Shown here piece by piece: positions 31,914 to 43,300 of a stretch of DNA of 64,000 nt (its first letter is position 1; each line of letters begins with the position of its first letter). The translations under genes and the position numbers were made by a program. Below the pieces are notes generated by a model that was not told the DNA's origin, ran no database searches, and was given only the letters and a program-made list of their open reading frames with translations. Source of the DNA: Aquarana catesbeiana (lineage: Eukaryota > Chordata > Amphibia > Anura > Ranidae); the NCBI RefSeq assembly GCF_042186555.1, contig NC_133334.1, positions 24,971,794 to 25,035,793 on the forward strand, given 5' to 3'.

Positions 31914-32930
31914 GTAGGATATTGAAGTGAACAGCAATGAACACATTAGAAAAATGAGGTATAAAAAGTCAAATGAGAGCGCCAGACCAAGGAACTGCGT
32001 GTCCAAAAACCTTTAATACTAATGTTAATTCATAAAAAAAGACAAAATAGTCAACATGTTTCAGGGGCTCAAAGATCTCCCTCTTCTTCAGGGCTACACA
32101 ACAAAGATACAAAATTATATGCTAATCAATACACACAAAACACAAAATGGTATTTACAAAAGCTTATGAAGACCATTAAATTACCACTGATTCCAAAATC
32201 TTTATTATTGTGATTGAATTCATAAAACTAGGAAAAAACTGAAAAAGCTATGAATAGACAACTGGTATAAAATAACACTCCATCAGATAAAAAAAAAACA
32301 AAACAGTTAAAATCCATCCTATGATAAACAGTTACCATACAGCACTGTTGCAGTGCTGTGTCAGTAGAGGGATCTGAACCCAAAGCCTCTGCTGTGTCCA
32401 GCAGTAGACTTTCTTGCTGTGCCACCCGAGATGCTGGACAGCTTGTTGTCCGATATCTTAAAACAATCTTGCCTTGTCCTTTGTTTCTGCTGAACTTTGA
32501 ACTCTTTGCTCATCCCATGAACTTCCTGATTTAAGCCATGCCTCTGCGCTTCCTGTTTGCCAGATTATTGTGCTCTCTGGCCGATAACTTGCTCCTTTGC
32601 ATACCTTAGAGTTGCCACCTTTTCTTCAAGTCAAACTTGAACACTTTAGCGGCACATGGCAATTTTTCTTTCTCTTTTTTTTTTTTTTTTTTTGTAGTAT
32701 ACATTATAGGATTGTAAAATACCTGGGACACATTTAGGGTGACACTTCCCATGCCCAGTGGCACCCCCACAATCCCGGACATGCATACAGCTGCAGGTAG
32801 TGAGCGACAGTCCAGCTTAAATGTGTCCTGGTTTCAGGCGGGCTGAAACCCGGACACATGATTCAAAACCCGGACTGTCCGGGGGTATTCCGGAAAGGTA
32901 GCATACCTGCAGCTTCCCTTCTCTCAACTA
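31914..32930. other. Intron after exon F, dispersed module and unassigned repeat
   Basis: 32049-32098 is a copy of the GAAACATGTTGA / CTGAAGAAG module in inverted orientation. 32690-32900 contains hydrophobic-looking repeat phrases such as cccggacacatg and cggactgtccggggg found in dispersed frog repeats. No coding sequence recognised. Confidence 0.35.
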
Positions 32931-32938
32931 CCACTCAT

Positions 32939-33175
32939 TACCGGCCTTTGGCCTGTTCAACTACACTTCTGCTTGATCTGAACATGCATGCATTCGTTAT
33001 CGGCCTTTGGCTTGTTACACGACTACGTTTGTTTGATCCCAACCTGCAACCATTCGTTACCAACCTTTGGCTTGTTCCTCGACCCACACTTCTGTTTGAC
33101 CCTAACCTGCAGCCACTTGTTACTGACCTTCGGCTTGTTTACTGACTATGCTTGATCCCTACCTGCTATATCTGC
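32939..33175. repeat. Diverged tandem repeat, about four units of about 63 bp
   Basis: Units begin near cggcctttggcctgttca, cggcctttggcttgttac, aacctttggcttgttcct and gaccttcggcttgttta, each followed by ctgcttgat or a variant and a gcattcgtta-type phrase. Flanking sequence could be part of an LTR; unproven. Confidence 0.65.
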
Positions 33176-33179
33176 TACT

Positions 33180-33934
33180 GGACCCGGCTTGCTCACCTCA
33201 TGGAAGGGCAATCTTGTGGGCCGCGACCTGGTACTAACACGCAGCTATACCCATCTCCACCATAAGAAGCTTTTTAGACCCCACACGAGTGATCCTGTGT
33301 CATCGACCAGTACAAAAGAAGCTTACCCTGGTGGATGGTATGGGAGCCCTACTGTTATTACTACTGGTCTTCAAATCTGACCCCTGACCATGGCGAACTG
33401 TTTTGAGGTTTCTCTTCTTAGGAAAACATGTGTCCCTGACACTGTCCCCAACCACCTGGCAGTGTAGTATACACATTGTACTGCGCAGGTGCCAACCCAA
33501 AGTGAAGCCACTGGAGTTATTTGTGCTTTTTCTTGATACCTTCAAGGTAACCACCTTAACTACGCATGCATATCTTGGTGCCTCTTCTTTGAAATCTGGT
33601 TGTCTTTACACCTTGAACTTGAATTTGAAAAAAAAACAAAAAACCTTAAATGCCTTTTGTTCCAATTGTTTGAGGATGTTAAAAATAGGGGTGAGGTTTT
33701 GTGGGTATGGCTACAAATGTGGTTGTGATTTGGTTTAAATGGGTGTGGTCAGTGCAGTGTCCCTTGATTTCATTTTGTGGAATAAGAATAGTAATGTGGG
33801 TACAAATATATAAAATGTACAACAATCTATGATGAGAAGCAATAAGCATTGGGATAGAATGTATGTAAAAAAAACTTGTCAGCGATTTCTCTAAGTGAAT
33901 CAAAATTGCTAAATGCATCCTTATTAAAAACACA
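33180..33934. other. Intron sequence, unassigned
   Basis: No exon or defined element recognised. The sequence near 33400-33470 contains ctgacactgtccccaacc, which could be an LTR end (CCCTGACA), but no partner end was found. Confidence 0.3.
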
Positions 33935-33994
33935 TTGGTTTTATAATTATTCTATGAGCTTCTATATAACTAAAAGTGAATGTTGCCTAATATA

Positions 33995-34173
<179 letters not shown>

Positions 34174-34177
<4 letters not shown>

Positions 34178-34467
34178 TAATAAAGTAGTTTTATTAGCCA
34201 TAATGAGTGAATATGTGGAAGTTTCTGGAACCAAAATTTCAAGATCTGGCCCACGGGCCATGGTTTGGAGACCCCTGCCATAAAATATTAAAATATAGCT
34301 TTTAAACCTCCTATAGTCTAAAATGGCAGATAACAAACACTATATTACCAAAAGTATTGGGACGCCTGCCTTTACACGCACATGAACTTTAATGGCATCC
34401 CAGTCTTAGTCCGTAGGGTCCAATATGGAGTTGGCCCACCATTTGCAGCTATAACAGCTGCCATTTT
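34174..34467. repeat. Repeat block duplicated at 48676-48955, including a Tc1 end
   Basis: CTATAATAAAGT.GTTTTATT, GAATATGTGGAAGTTTCTGG, TCAAGATCTGGCCCACGGGC, TTTGGAGAC.CCTGCC and AAACCTCCTATAGTCTAA are followed by the Tc1-type end CACTATATTACCAAAAGTATT and GGGACGCCTGCCT. The two blocks match over about 280 bp, including the junction with the Tc1 end. Confidence 0.88.
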
Positions 34468-35743
34468 TATTAGTCTATACTAAACTGATGCAACACGAAT
34501 ACCAAGGTAACCAGAAATGACTAAAGTTAGTAGATAATCAGATCACATGTACCTCAAATATTAGATGTAGTTGGGAGAACACAAAAACACCCTGTTTGTG
34601 CTCAGAGCAGCCTCACCGGAGCCAATGCCTCCAGTATAAATGAGGAGTGACCTTCCTCATCTATCAATCGTCAATGAGTCAAATCGGGCGCCTCAATCAT
34701 AAATTTTCCAGACTAAATTATTCAACACCATTATGACAAAGGAAATGTGATAAATACCCACTCACTGAAAGTTTCCTTCAGAAAGATTTTCCAAAACTCC
34801 TCCATGCAGTTCTCAGAATAGTACATACCAGAGCTCTCCCTGTTGTAAATGGTACACATCCTCCCATTACAGTTGCAGCTATTGGGGGTCCTCCTCACAA
34901 AAACCACTGGTCCCATATCTCCCTCCATCCTGCTATTTGTAGGATGGGTTGAACATTGCAATAATGCACCCCCTAGCGGCAACTCAAGGCCATTCTGACT
35001 GCTCTTGTGCGCCCTCCCCACTCCAGCTGTACTCCATTAGGTGGAGCTCAGCTACAAGAAGAGACCATGCACTGGGCATGTGCAGCGTTTTAATGGCCTA
35101 GAGCAACCACTACAGAAAACATTATTTCTCAGGAACTCTGGTGAACTTCCTTCATTACTATGCCCATTTTGAGGGGTCCCCACCATCCAAGTGCTGAGTT
35201 CCTGGGCCTGCAGACTTACTTTGCCCATTATGAGAAATTCCCACCATCCCTGTGCTGAGTTCCTGGGTCTCTACACTTACTGTGCCTGTTATGATGGGTT
35301 CCCACCATCCCTGCTGGAATTTTATGTTTTATATTGTGTAATATATTTAGGCAACAGGAAGAGCTGGAACCCACAAAAGTGGTCAGGAACAATTAGGAGG
35401 ACAGGAAAAGAACTGGGACACATGGGAGGGAAATCTCATTGTTGGTTTACCCAAGACTTATAAGAAGCCACACTCATCCTAATGACAACTTGTCCCATTT
35501 ATTTACATCAACTAATGTCTTCTACATTTACACACACCCTAAAATATCATTGAAAAGGGAGTGTATTGTTGCATACACTGACATGGAGGAGCACTGATGG
35601 AAAGATGTCCTGAACAGGAGAAGAGAACATTTTTTTCAGGAAGTTGTCAGCTTTTATCACCGCATGAAAAGAGTTCAAAATGAAGTACAAAATTGAAGTA
35701 TCGCAATTCTTCACTCACAATGCTGTTTGCTTCTTCCCTCCAG
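34468..35743. other. Intron before exon G with minisatellite-like segments
   Basis: 35155-35310 contains three imperfect cccattatgag..ttcccaccatccctg monomers related to the foldback repeat. 34731-35021 is open on the minus strand (96 codons, cysteine-containing), but I recognise no homology and no splice or promoter evidence. The remainder is unassigned. Confidence 0.35.
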
Positions 35744-35851
35744 AATATGCCGAGAAGACGAGTGAGTGTTGCCGTAGTTCCGAAATTTAACTTGCTGAAC
35801 ATCCCTGGACAGTCCCCGAACTCATCCCCTATCTCCACACTGTCTTCTCTA
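35744..35851 (+). CDS. IRAG1: IRAG1 exon G (RRRVS motif)
   Basis: A 108-nt exon of 36 codons, acceptor cttccctccag, donor cta|gtaagt. It reads NMPRRRVSVAVVPKFNLLNI, then PGQSPNSSPISTLSSL. RRRVS matches the basic RRxS consensus of cyclic-nucleotide kinases. The following VAVVPKFN is a conserved IRAG1 landmark that helps separate it from IRAG2. The C-terminal half of the exon is serine/proline-rich and probably disordered. Confidence 0.92.
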
Positions 35852-35968
35852 GTAAGTGCTGCCTGAATTCAGTTGGCCGTGTGATATCTGTGACACCTGA
35901 GTAGTCTCCATAATCCATCTGTTTTGAATTCATATTCTGATCTACTTACCATTCTCTGTTCCATCTAG

Positions 35969-36033
35969 GCAGAATCGCCCAACAGCAGGAACAGCCTACC
36001 CACCACCCCGACACTTTCTCCCCTATCAGAAAC
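35969..36033 (+). CDS. IRAG1: IRAG1 exon H (Ser/Pro/Thr-rich linker)
   Basis: A 65-nt exon beginning after ccatctag and ending before gtaagt. It reads AESPNSRNSLPTTPTLSPLS, then E and two bases of a threonine codon. A second AG three bases into the exon would shift the frame, so the first acceptor is chosen. It is separated from exon G by a 117-nt intron. The low-complexity composition suggests a flexible linker. Confidence 0.85.
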
Positions 36034-36039
36034 GTAAGT

Positions 36040-36310
36040 TCTTCACTTCACCTGAATGAATGGCTTGTATAGCGCTACCTATGCGAACTGAATCGCCTCA
36101 GGGCGCTTTTGCCGCCGGTGTCCATCTGCGGTATAGCGCGGTCCTTTACCCCATGGGGTCCCGACGCGCTTACTAACACATACAACATACACATATTTGG
36201 CCAATTTTTTCGACAGGATCTAATTAACCTACCAGCATGTCTTTGGACATGTGGCCTCAGTGTAGATGTACACGTGGCAGAGGAAGACTGGGCCTGGGGG
36301 GCATTTGTCC
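36040..36310. repeat. SINE-like dispersed repeat
   Basis: TTGTATAGCGCTACCTATGC, then GATCTAATTAACCTACCAGC and ATGTCTTTGGACATGTGG, followed by a degenerate remainder. The AACCTACCAGCATGTCTTTGG phrase is common to widespread fish and amphibian retroposons. The left end recurs inverted at 3064-3120. No poly(A) or duplication read. Confidence 0.45.
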
Positions 36311-36539
36311 TATAAACCAGTGCTATGTTGGGCTGCAGGGCCTTGGTGGAATAGTTAACCATTCAGATATTGATCAACTGACCCACGCAGGGGCATTATA
36401 TGACTGCTCATTGTTGAGACCTGCAATCTCCATGTCTGGCAATGGAAAGCCTTCCAATACCAGCTTTCTTTGTAGCTCTGAGGTTTCATTTGGCAGAATG
36501 CTGAGAGCCGCAAAGTAAGCGGATGCTGGACGTTATGAA

Positions 36540-36836
36540 GAGGTGTGTTACAAAAAAAAATGTGTACATTAGGAGCTCCCACCTTTTCACCGTGCCCCAC
36601 AATCAATGAGGAACTGTCCCGCTTGTTTACAAAGGCATCTCCCCGTTCTTCCGCTCTGTGACACGATCGCAGGCACCCGGCGGACATCGAGTCCGCAGGA
36701 CCTGCAGTCACGGTCAACGGCGCTCGCCCACAATGCCGCATCTTAAAGAGGACAGGCCTGCATGCCCTTTTGCCCACCTGTGACATTCTGCCAACGTATA
36801 TTAGCATGCGGCGGTCGGGAAGGGGGTTAAAAGGAC
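36540..36836. mobile_element. Right end of TTAACCACTT-type transposon
   Basis: GTTTACAAAGGCATCTCCCCGTTCT..TGACACGATCGC and GCCAACGTATATTAGCATGC match the right part of 53729-54641. The end GGTTAA at about 36826-36831 is followed by the host sequence. The left part is absent. Confidence 0.65.
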
Positions 36837-36901
36837 ACGTGGCCATTCAATAAAATTGGAAGAAAAGCGGTGTAACCTTAAATTGCGTAGAGGGTTCTTT
36901 A

Positions 36902-37053
36902 GGCCTGATTCACACTTATGCATTTTTAGTTCTTTTTGCATTTTGCAGATTTGCACTACAAAACGTGTTCCATAGGAAACTATGTTAAATGGGCTGTAGT
37001 GCAAATCTGCAAAATGCAAAAAGCATTAAAAATGCATAGGTGTTAATCAGGCC
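36902..37053. mobile_element. Harbinger-like MITE (GGCCTGATTCACAC termini, TTA duplication)
   Basis: 152 bp. Left GGCCTGATTCACACTTATGC, right GCATAGGTGTTAATCAGGCC. Inner arms TTTTTGCATTTTGCAGATTT and AAATCTGCAAAATGCAAAAA. TTA at 36899-36901 and 37054-37056. Confidence 0.88.
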
Positions 37054-37056
37054 TTA

Positions 37057-37280
37057 CTGTCGGAGGGATGAGGATCTGGAAATCTCTTCCACAAGCGGTG
37101 GTTTCAGCAGGGAGTGTCGATTAGTTTAAAAAAAAAATCTATTGGATGGGCATCTTAACGACCACAACATACAGGGATATACGATGTACTAATGACCTAA
37201 ACACACACATAGGTTGAACTGGATTGACTGGTGTCTCTTTTCAACCTCGCCAACTATATAACTATATAACTATGTAACAC
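37057..37280 (+). mobile_element. CR1-group LINE 3' end, solo
   Basis: Degenerate GTCGGAGGGATGAGGATCTG and CTGGATTGACTGGTGTCTCT then TTTCAACCTCGCC and a short (ACTATATA)n-type terminal repeat. It is the same 3' end as the LINE at 8590-8665. 5'-truncated. Confidence 0.7.
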
Positions 37281-37382
37281 GGTGGCCCGGGACCGAGCGC
37301 TGCCAGAAGAGCGGAGCTTCTCAGCTCGACAACGCTGGATCCCCTGGATGGGTGAGCATCTCAAACGTGCAGAACTCACCAC

Positions 37383-37746
37383 CAGCATACCTCCCAACAT
37401 TTTGAGATGGGAATGAGGGACACCTACTAGCAAACGTATGTAGGCAAAGGACACGCCTCTCTGCCACACCCCCTTAAAGGAGAACTAACCAAATAAAAGT
37501 GTTAATTAAATCCACAAGGGCTTTTTTTTTACCACTACTATTCCTTTATATTGGCTTTAAAACTTTACAAATGCGGCAATTTAAAAATTGGATGAAAGGT
37601 TTAGCACTGGGAAAGACTTTTTGAAAGATAAGTGGATTTTATATACAACTATGAGGATCAGACCAAAGTGGACAAATGAGGGGGAAAGAGGGACATTGCT
37701 CCATATCAGGGGCAGTCCCTCGAAATCCGGGGCAGTTGGGAGCTAT
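37383..37746. mobile_element. MITE with GCATACCTCCCAAC / GTTGGGAGCTATGC ends
   Basis: The inverted ends are 12 of 14 matched. The interior matches 20640-20966. Target duplication ambiguous (an ACCA-type direct repeat is possible). Confidence 0.7.
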
Positions 37747-37799
37747 GCACCAGGTAAGGAGGGGGTTAAAAAAAATGGAGAGGGGGGGGGAGGGGGAAA

Positions 37800-38300
37800 A
37801 GACCACTTTAAAGGGGTTAAAGTGTATGTCTGGGCACAATTAAAAAAAAACTGCCGGGATACCAGTGTGCTAATGAAATATTTAAAGAAAACCTTTGTTT
37901 TCATTACATTCCTTATTTTAGACCCACTGATGACATCACTGGGTCTGCGTGTTTCTCAGTGCGGGCAGATTATAGCTGGTGGGGGGGGTCCGACAGGGTG
38001 CTGTACATCCGGACAGAGCTCTCTGACAACATCCCAGCCTAGGAGCCCCTCGGCAGTCGCCTGGCTCCCTCCTATAATAAGCATGTTTCTGAATACTACA
38101 TCACAACTGATTGGCTGCTTGTGCTGCTTCTCCTATCAGTCTGAGCACTGCTGTACAGAAAATGCAAGAGGCTGATACCAAATCTAATTCAGGGACTTAC
38201 ACTGCTTACATTCGAAAAAAAAAAATGTAATGATGCTTTAATGAATACAGAGCTGCACTCATTTGTATCTTTTATATCTGCCTGGAATTCGGCTTTAAAC
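37800..38300. mobile_element. Probable MITE ending CTGGAATTCGGCTTTAAAC
   Basis: Bounded by CACTTTAAAGGGGTTAAAG and by ATATCTGCCTGGAATTCGGC then TTTAAA. The right end recurs at 58815-58840. The ORF of 195 codons across 37588-38175 has no recognisable domain and spans two repeats. Confidence 0.45.
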
Positions 38301-38988
38301 ATTTACCCTTTACTGTGATTTGAAGCAATTCAAAATTCTGTCTGCATCCTTCTGATAAATGCTAAATACTTTCCCGTGAAGTAATGCATAAGTCGCCTGC
38401 GGCGATTAGCTGTAAATATAGCATTGGTTTTCCATGAAAAGAGATAATGGGCTGATTGTAGCCAGCGTGGTACCCTTCTGATTCACGGCAGGATGGCGTT
38501 CTTCAACGTCCTGTGATCTCACCGTCACTTTTCCAAAGTTTTTAGATGAAAGTTCTCAATTGGAGAAAAAGACACACCCTGCGGGGGGAAAAGCAGATTC
38601 TGATGGTTGTTTCCACTGGGAACACAGGATGTCAGGCACTCTGGAAATAAGGAGGACCCACCCGGCCCTCCCACGAAAGTGGCGGGTCACCCTCGGATAT
38701 CGGGGGCAGGAAATTGTTGCTTGACCGAAGGAATAGACTTGCTGACATGACACAATCAATGGAGCTGCCGAGGGCGAGATAAGCTTTCTGATTGCTGTAA
38801 ATCTTAAGAGAAGAGGTCAACCGGACGTCTTTCAAGGGCTAGGCGTTGACGTTCATCCATTATAAGACATTCGGGTTTTAAATAGGCAAACATGCAGTAA
38901 ATGTTATTCCCAGAACAGTTTTCTCCAGTCCCCCCACTATGGGTTCATATACAATACATATATATTACACAGTATAACTGCATTATTA

Positions 38989-39000
<12 letters not shown>
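38301..39000. other. Intron sequence, unassigned
   Basis: No exon or identifiable repeat. The minus-strand ORFs near 38556-38835 show no family features. Confidence 0.4.

Positions 39001-39008
<8 letters not shown>

Positions 39009-39081
<73 letters not shown>
39009..39081. repeat. (TA)n/(CA)n microsatellite at Tc1 end
   Basis: About 30 TA units then (CA)n directly abutting the Tc1 left end; TA also follows the right end at 40713. Consistent with insertion at a TA site in a TA-rich target or with expansion of the duplicated TA. Confidence 0.95.
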
Positions 39082-39084
<3 letters not shown>

Positions 39085-40712
39085 TGGGGACGGAAAGTAT
39101 TCCGACCCCCTTAAATTTTTGACTCTTTGTTATATTGCAGCCATTTGCTAAAATCATTTAAGTTCATTATTTTCCTCATTAATGTACACACAGCACCCCA
39201 TATTGACAGAAAAACACAGAATTGTTGACATTTTTGCAGATTTATTAAAAAAGAAAAACTGAAATATCACATGGTCCTAAGTATTCAGACCCTTTGCTCA
39301 GTATTTAGTAGAAGCCCCTTTTGATCTAATACAGCCATGAGTCTTTTTGGGAAAGATGGAACAAGTTTTTCACACCTGGATTTGGGGATCCTCTGCCATT
39401 CCTCCTTGCAGATCCTCTCCAGTTCTGTCAGGTTGGATGGTAAACGTTGGTGGACGGCCATTTTTAGGTCTCTCCAGAGATGCTCAATTGGGTTTAAGTC
39501 AGGGCTCTGGCTGGGCCAATCAAGAACAGTCACGGAGTTGTTGTGAAGCCACTCCTTCATTATTTTAGCTGTGTGCTTAGGGTCCTTGTCTTGTTGGAAG
39601 GTAAACCTTCGGTCCAGTCTGAGGTCCTGAGCACTCTGAAGAAGGTTTTCGTCCAGGATATCCCTGTACTTGGCCGCATTCATCTTTCCCTCGATTGCAA
39701 CCAGTCGTCCTGTCCCTGCAGCTGAAAACACCCCCACAGCATGATGCTGCCACCACCATGCTTCACTGTTGGGACTGTATTGGACAGGTGATGAGCAGTG
39801 CCTGGTTTTCTCCACACATACCGCTTAGAATTAAGGCCAAAAAGTTCTATCTTTGTCTCATCAGACCAGAGAATCTTATTTCTCACCATCTTGGAGTCCT
39901 TCAGGTGTTTTTTAGCAAACTCCATGCAGGGTTTCATGTGTCTTGAACTGAGGTGAGGCTTCCGTCGGGCCACTCTGCCATAAAGCCCGACTGGTGGAGG
40001 GCTGCAGTGATGGTTGACTTTCTACAACTTTCTCCCATCTCCCGACTGAATCTCTGGAGCTCAGCCACAGTGATCTTTGGGTTCTTCTTTACCTCTCTCA
40101 CCAAGGCTCTTCTCCCCCCGATAGCTCAGTTTGGCCGGACGGCCAGCTCTAGGAAGGGTTCTGGTCGTCCCAAACATCTTCCATTTAAGGATTATGGAGG
40201 CCACTGTGCTCTTAGGAACCTTAAGTGCAGCAGACATTTTTTTGTAACCTTGGCCAGATCTGTGCCTTGCCACAATTCTGTCTCTGAGCTCTTCAGGCAG
40301 TTCCTTTGACCTCATGATTTTCATTTGCTCTGACATGCACTGTGAGCTGTAAGGTCTTATATAGACAGGTGTGTGGCTTTCCTAATTAAGTCCAATCAGT
40401 ATAATCAAACGCAGCTGGACTCAAATGAAGGTGTAGAACCATCTCAAGGATGATCAGAAGAAATGGACAGCACCTGAGTTAAATATGAGTGTCACAGCAA
40501 AGGGTCTGAATACTTAGGACCATGTGATACTTCAGGTTTTCTTTTTTAATAAATCTGAAAAAATGTCAACAATTCTGTGTTTTTCTGTCAATATGGGGTG
40601 CTGTGTGTATATTGAGGAAAAACAAATGAACTTAAAAGAATTAAGCAAATGGCTGCAATATAACAAAGAGTAAAAAAATTTAAGGGGGTCTGAATACTTT
40701 CCGTCCCCACTG
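39082..40712 (-). mobile_element. Tc1-like transposon, 1.63 kb, nearly complete
   Basis: Ends CAGTGGGGACGGAAAGTATT and AATACTTTCCGTCCCCACTG. Terminal inverted repeats of about 210 bp (for example ACAGAATTGTTGACATTTTT against AAAATGTCAACAATTCTGT). The minus strand encodes, in order: RSKELPEELRDRIVARHRSG (first HTH), VPKSTVASIILKWKMFGTTR, RAGRPAKLSYRGEKSL, ILWSDETKIELFG, NTVPTVKHGGGSIMLWGCF, RFTFQQDKDPKHTAKIMKEW and SPDLNPIEHLWRDLKMAV. D(QQD) and E(PIE) are 34 residues apart. At least two frameshifts near 39730-39780 and 40060 prevent one ORF. Sits in the intron between exons H and I. Confidence 0.95.
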
Positions 40713-40788
40713 TATATATATATGTATTAGGAAACATTCACTTTTAGTTATATAGAAGCCCATAGAACAATAATTGTGAAAATAAATA

Positions 40789-41895
40789 TATACTATATTG
40801 TCAAAAGAATTGGGACGCCTGCCTTTACACACACATGAACTAATGACATCCCAGTCTTAGTCTGTAGGGTTCAATATTGAGTTGGCCCACCCTTTGCAGC
40901 TATAACAGCTTCAACTCTTCTGGGAAGGCTGTCCACAAGGTTTAGGAGTGTGTCTATGGGACTGTTTGACCAATCTTCCAAAAGCGCATTTGTGAGATCA
41001 GACACTGATGTTTACAAGAAGGCCTGGCTCGCAGTCTCCGCTCTAATTTATCCCAAAGGTATTCCATCAGGTTGAGGTCAGGACTCTGTGCAGGCCAGTC
41101 AAGTTCCTCCACCCCAAACTTGCTCATCCATGTCTTTATGGACCTTGCTTTGGGCACTGGTCCAAATCATTTTGGTGGAGGGGGGGATTATGGTGTGGGG
41201 GTTGTTTTTCAGGGGTTGGGCTTGGCCCCTTAGTTCCAGTGAAGGGAACTCTTAAGGCGTCAGCATACCAAGATATTTTGGACAATTTTGTGGGAACAGT
41301 TTGGGGATGGGCCCTTCCTGTTTCAACCTGACTGCACACCAGTACACAAAGCAAGGTCCATAAAGACATGGATGAGCGAGTTTGGGGTGGAGAAACTTGC
41401 CTGGCCTTGACTGTCCTGACCTCAACCCCATAGAGCAGTGGTCATCAACTCCAGTCCTCAGGGCCCACTAACAGGCCAGGTTTTATGTATTACCTTGGGG
41501 GAGATGCAGACTAGAATACCGCAATCACTGAGCAGCAAATTATATCACCTGTGATGTATTTCAGTTATCTTGTAAACCTGGCCTGTTAGTGGGCCCTGAG
41601 GACACGGATTGATGACCACTGCCATAGAACACCTTTGGGATGAATTAGTTGTGACTGTGAGCCAGGCCTCCTTGTCCAACATCAGTGGCTGACCTCACAA
41701 ATGTGCTTCTGAAAAAATGGTGAAACATCCCCATAGACACACTCCTAAACCTTGTGGACGGCCTTCCCAGAAGAGTTGAAGCTGTTATAGCTGCAAAGGG
41801 TGGGCCAACTCAATATTGAACCCTTCGGACTAAGACTGGGATGCCATTAAAGTGCGTGTAAAAGCAGGCGTCCCAATATTTTGACAATATAGTGT
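40789..41895. mobile_element. Palindromic Tc1-type element
   Basis: Ends CTATATTGTCAAAAGAATTG and CAATATTTTGACAATATAG. Left and right halves are inverted copies (GGGAAGGCTGTCCACAAGGT against ACCTTGTGGACGGCCTTCCC), so the transposase C-terminal half is represented on both strands, in fragments such as KARSIKTWMSKFGVEELDWP and AQSPDLN. Interrupted by the hAT MITE at 41436-41621. Confidence 0.88.
41436..41621. mobile_element. hAT MITE (CAGTGGTCATCAACTCC termini)
   Basis: 186 bp. Left CAGTGGTCATCAACTCCAGT, right GATTGATGACCACTG. Inner arms GGGCCCACTAACAGGCCAGG and CCTGGCCTGTTAGTGGGCCC. Duplication ccatagag (41428-41435) / ccatagaa (41622-41629), one mismatch. Confidence 0.95.
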
Positions 41896-42446
41896 ATGTC
41901 AATACATGACGCTCACTTGGCGGTATCCACCTGGATTGACTAAAAAAAAATAAAATTAAAAAAAACCCCACTTAATCTTCTATGCTAACTATTAACATTT
42001 AATTTATGTCAAGACAAAAAAATTTCTCCTGATGAAGCCTTAGAGGTGAAATGCGTAGAGTGACCTCAAATGCTTTGAGCCACCAATTCTGTTATGGAGT
42101 TGTAATAATTCTTATGATGCCATCCATTATTGTCTAGTATTGTTATGTCAAGGGGGTTAGAACATTGTGTCTGGTGTGAATTGTACCGTTTTTTTTTTTT
42201 AACCTGTTTGGGCCTCAGTTAAATGCCCCCCCCTTTTTTTTTTTTTTTTATCTCTCTTGTAAATCAAAATATTTTTCTTATCCTTTTAAATATTTCTTTG
42301 CTCAGTTCCTGAGATATAGAGCGCCATACAGTCCCACTCTTATGCATGCGCAGGCTCTTAAAGTATCCACTGTAACAATTTGAGGAAAAGGTTCAAGCTT
42401 TAGTAGTATGTTGTAGCTAATACGTGGTCTTAATCTGTTGGTCCAG
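41896..42446. other. Intron before exon I
   Basis: Contains the dispersed module at 42025-42058 (CTCCTGATGAAGCCTTAGAG then GTGAAATGCGTAGAG) and T tracts at 42190 and 42234. No exon. Confidence 0.45.
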
Positions 42447-42569
42447 TGCAAAGTCCGGCGTGGAGCTGGAGGGATGTGAGGTCCGAACGCCATCGCTGAT
42501 GGTGAACCCTCCTGAGGAGATCAGCGCTGAGATAAAGGCAAAGATCGAAGAGGATGCTTATAACAAAGG
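42447..42569 (+). CDS. IRAG1: IRAG1 exon I
   Basis: A 123-nt exon, acceptor ttggtccag, donor aaagg|gtaggt. It completes the threonine and reads AKSGVELEGCEVRTPSLMVN, then PPEEISAEIKAKIEEDAYNK, leaving GG for a split glycine. The EISAEIKAKIEEDAYNKGF run, completed by exon J, matches the family's pre-tail helix. The middle of the exon looks less conserved. Confidence 0.88.
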
Positions 42570-43110
42570 GTAGGTGATCTCATTAATGCTCCTGAAGCTG
42601 AAAGTGTTCAAGCAGGCAGATGCCTTGTTTTGTATTTATCAGTCCCGGTCTGCAAACATCTTGCTGTCTGCACTACACAGACTGCAGACAGACTACATTT
42701 AAACAAAGCAGGCTTTGTTGCCCTGAGTCAGTGATAACAGCTCTCAGATTACACTGAAATAAACGTCACAGGTAAATGGGGATTACCTATAAGATTATAC
42801 ATTGTATATTCAATATTGTATCTACAGAGTACATCGGTATTAAACCCAAGGGCAAACCTTTTCTTATATTGCAGCTTACCAATTCTTAGATGTGATGGCT
42901 GCATTAGTTTTCTTTTTTTAGGCTTTCTTTCTTCTATTTTAATCTGGTGATCCAGTCAGCAAAGCAGTTGTTTTTTAAAAGCACAAGCTCGCCAGCAGAG
43001 TGTATCAGTTTGCATGGATGAGACAAACCATTTGACACTAGCAGGGGTGTATAAAACTATCAGCTTTTATTTGTGTAAAATCTTTATTTCAAAAGGCGAG
43101 ACAAAAAAAC
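42570..43110. other. Intron after exon I
   Basis: No exon or clear repeat recognised until the palindromic region near 43.1 kb. Confidence 0.4.
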
Positions 43111-43300
43111 AGTTTGCTGTAACAGATGCTGTGCCTCCTGTGCTCATCCATCCAGAGTTGTCTCAATACAGGCGGTGTGCTCAAGGCTGCCGATATGGGG
43201 GGGTGGGGGGGGGGGTGGAGTACCACCAGGCCTTCTGTATGGTGCCCAGACAGCAGGGGGTTTGGTGTGGCGGGATTGGAGGACAATTATACTACTCAGG

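Noticed and set aside
35969..35973. Alternative acceptor AG at 35971-35972 for exon H
   Set aside because: It would shift the frame and lose the AESPNSRNSLP match; the upstream AG at 35967-35968 keeps both.
37588..38175. 195-codon + strand ORF as a possible gene
   Set aside because: It spans the end of one MITE and most of another; no domain, no conserved motif.
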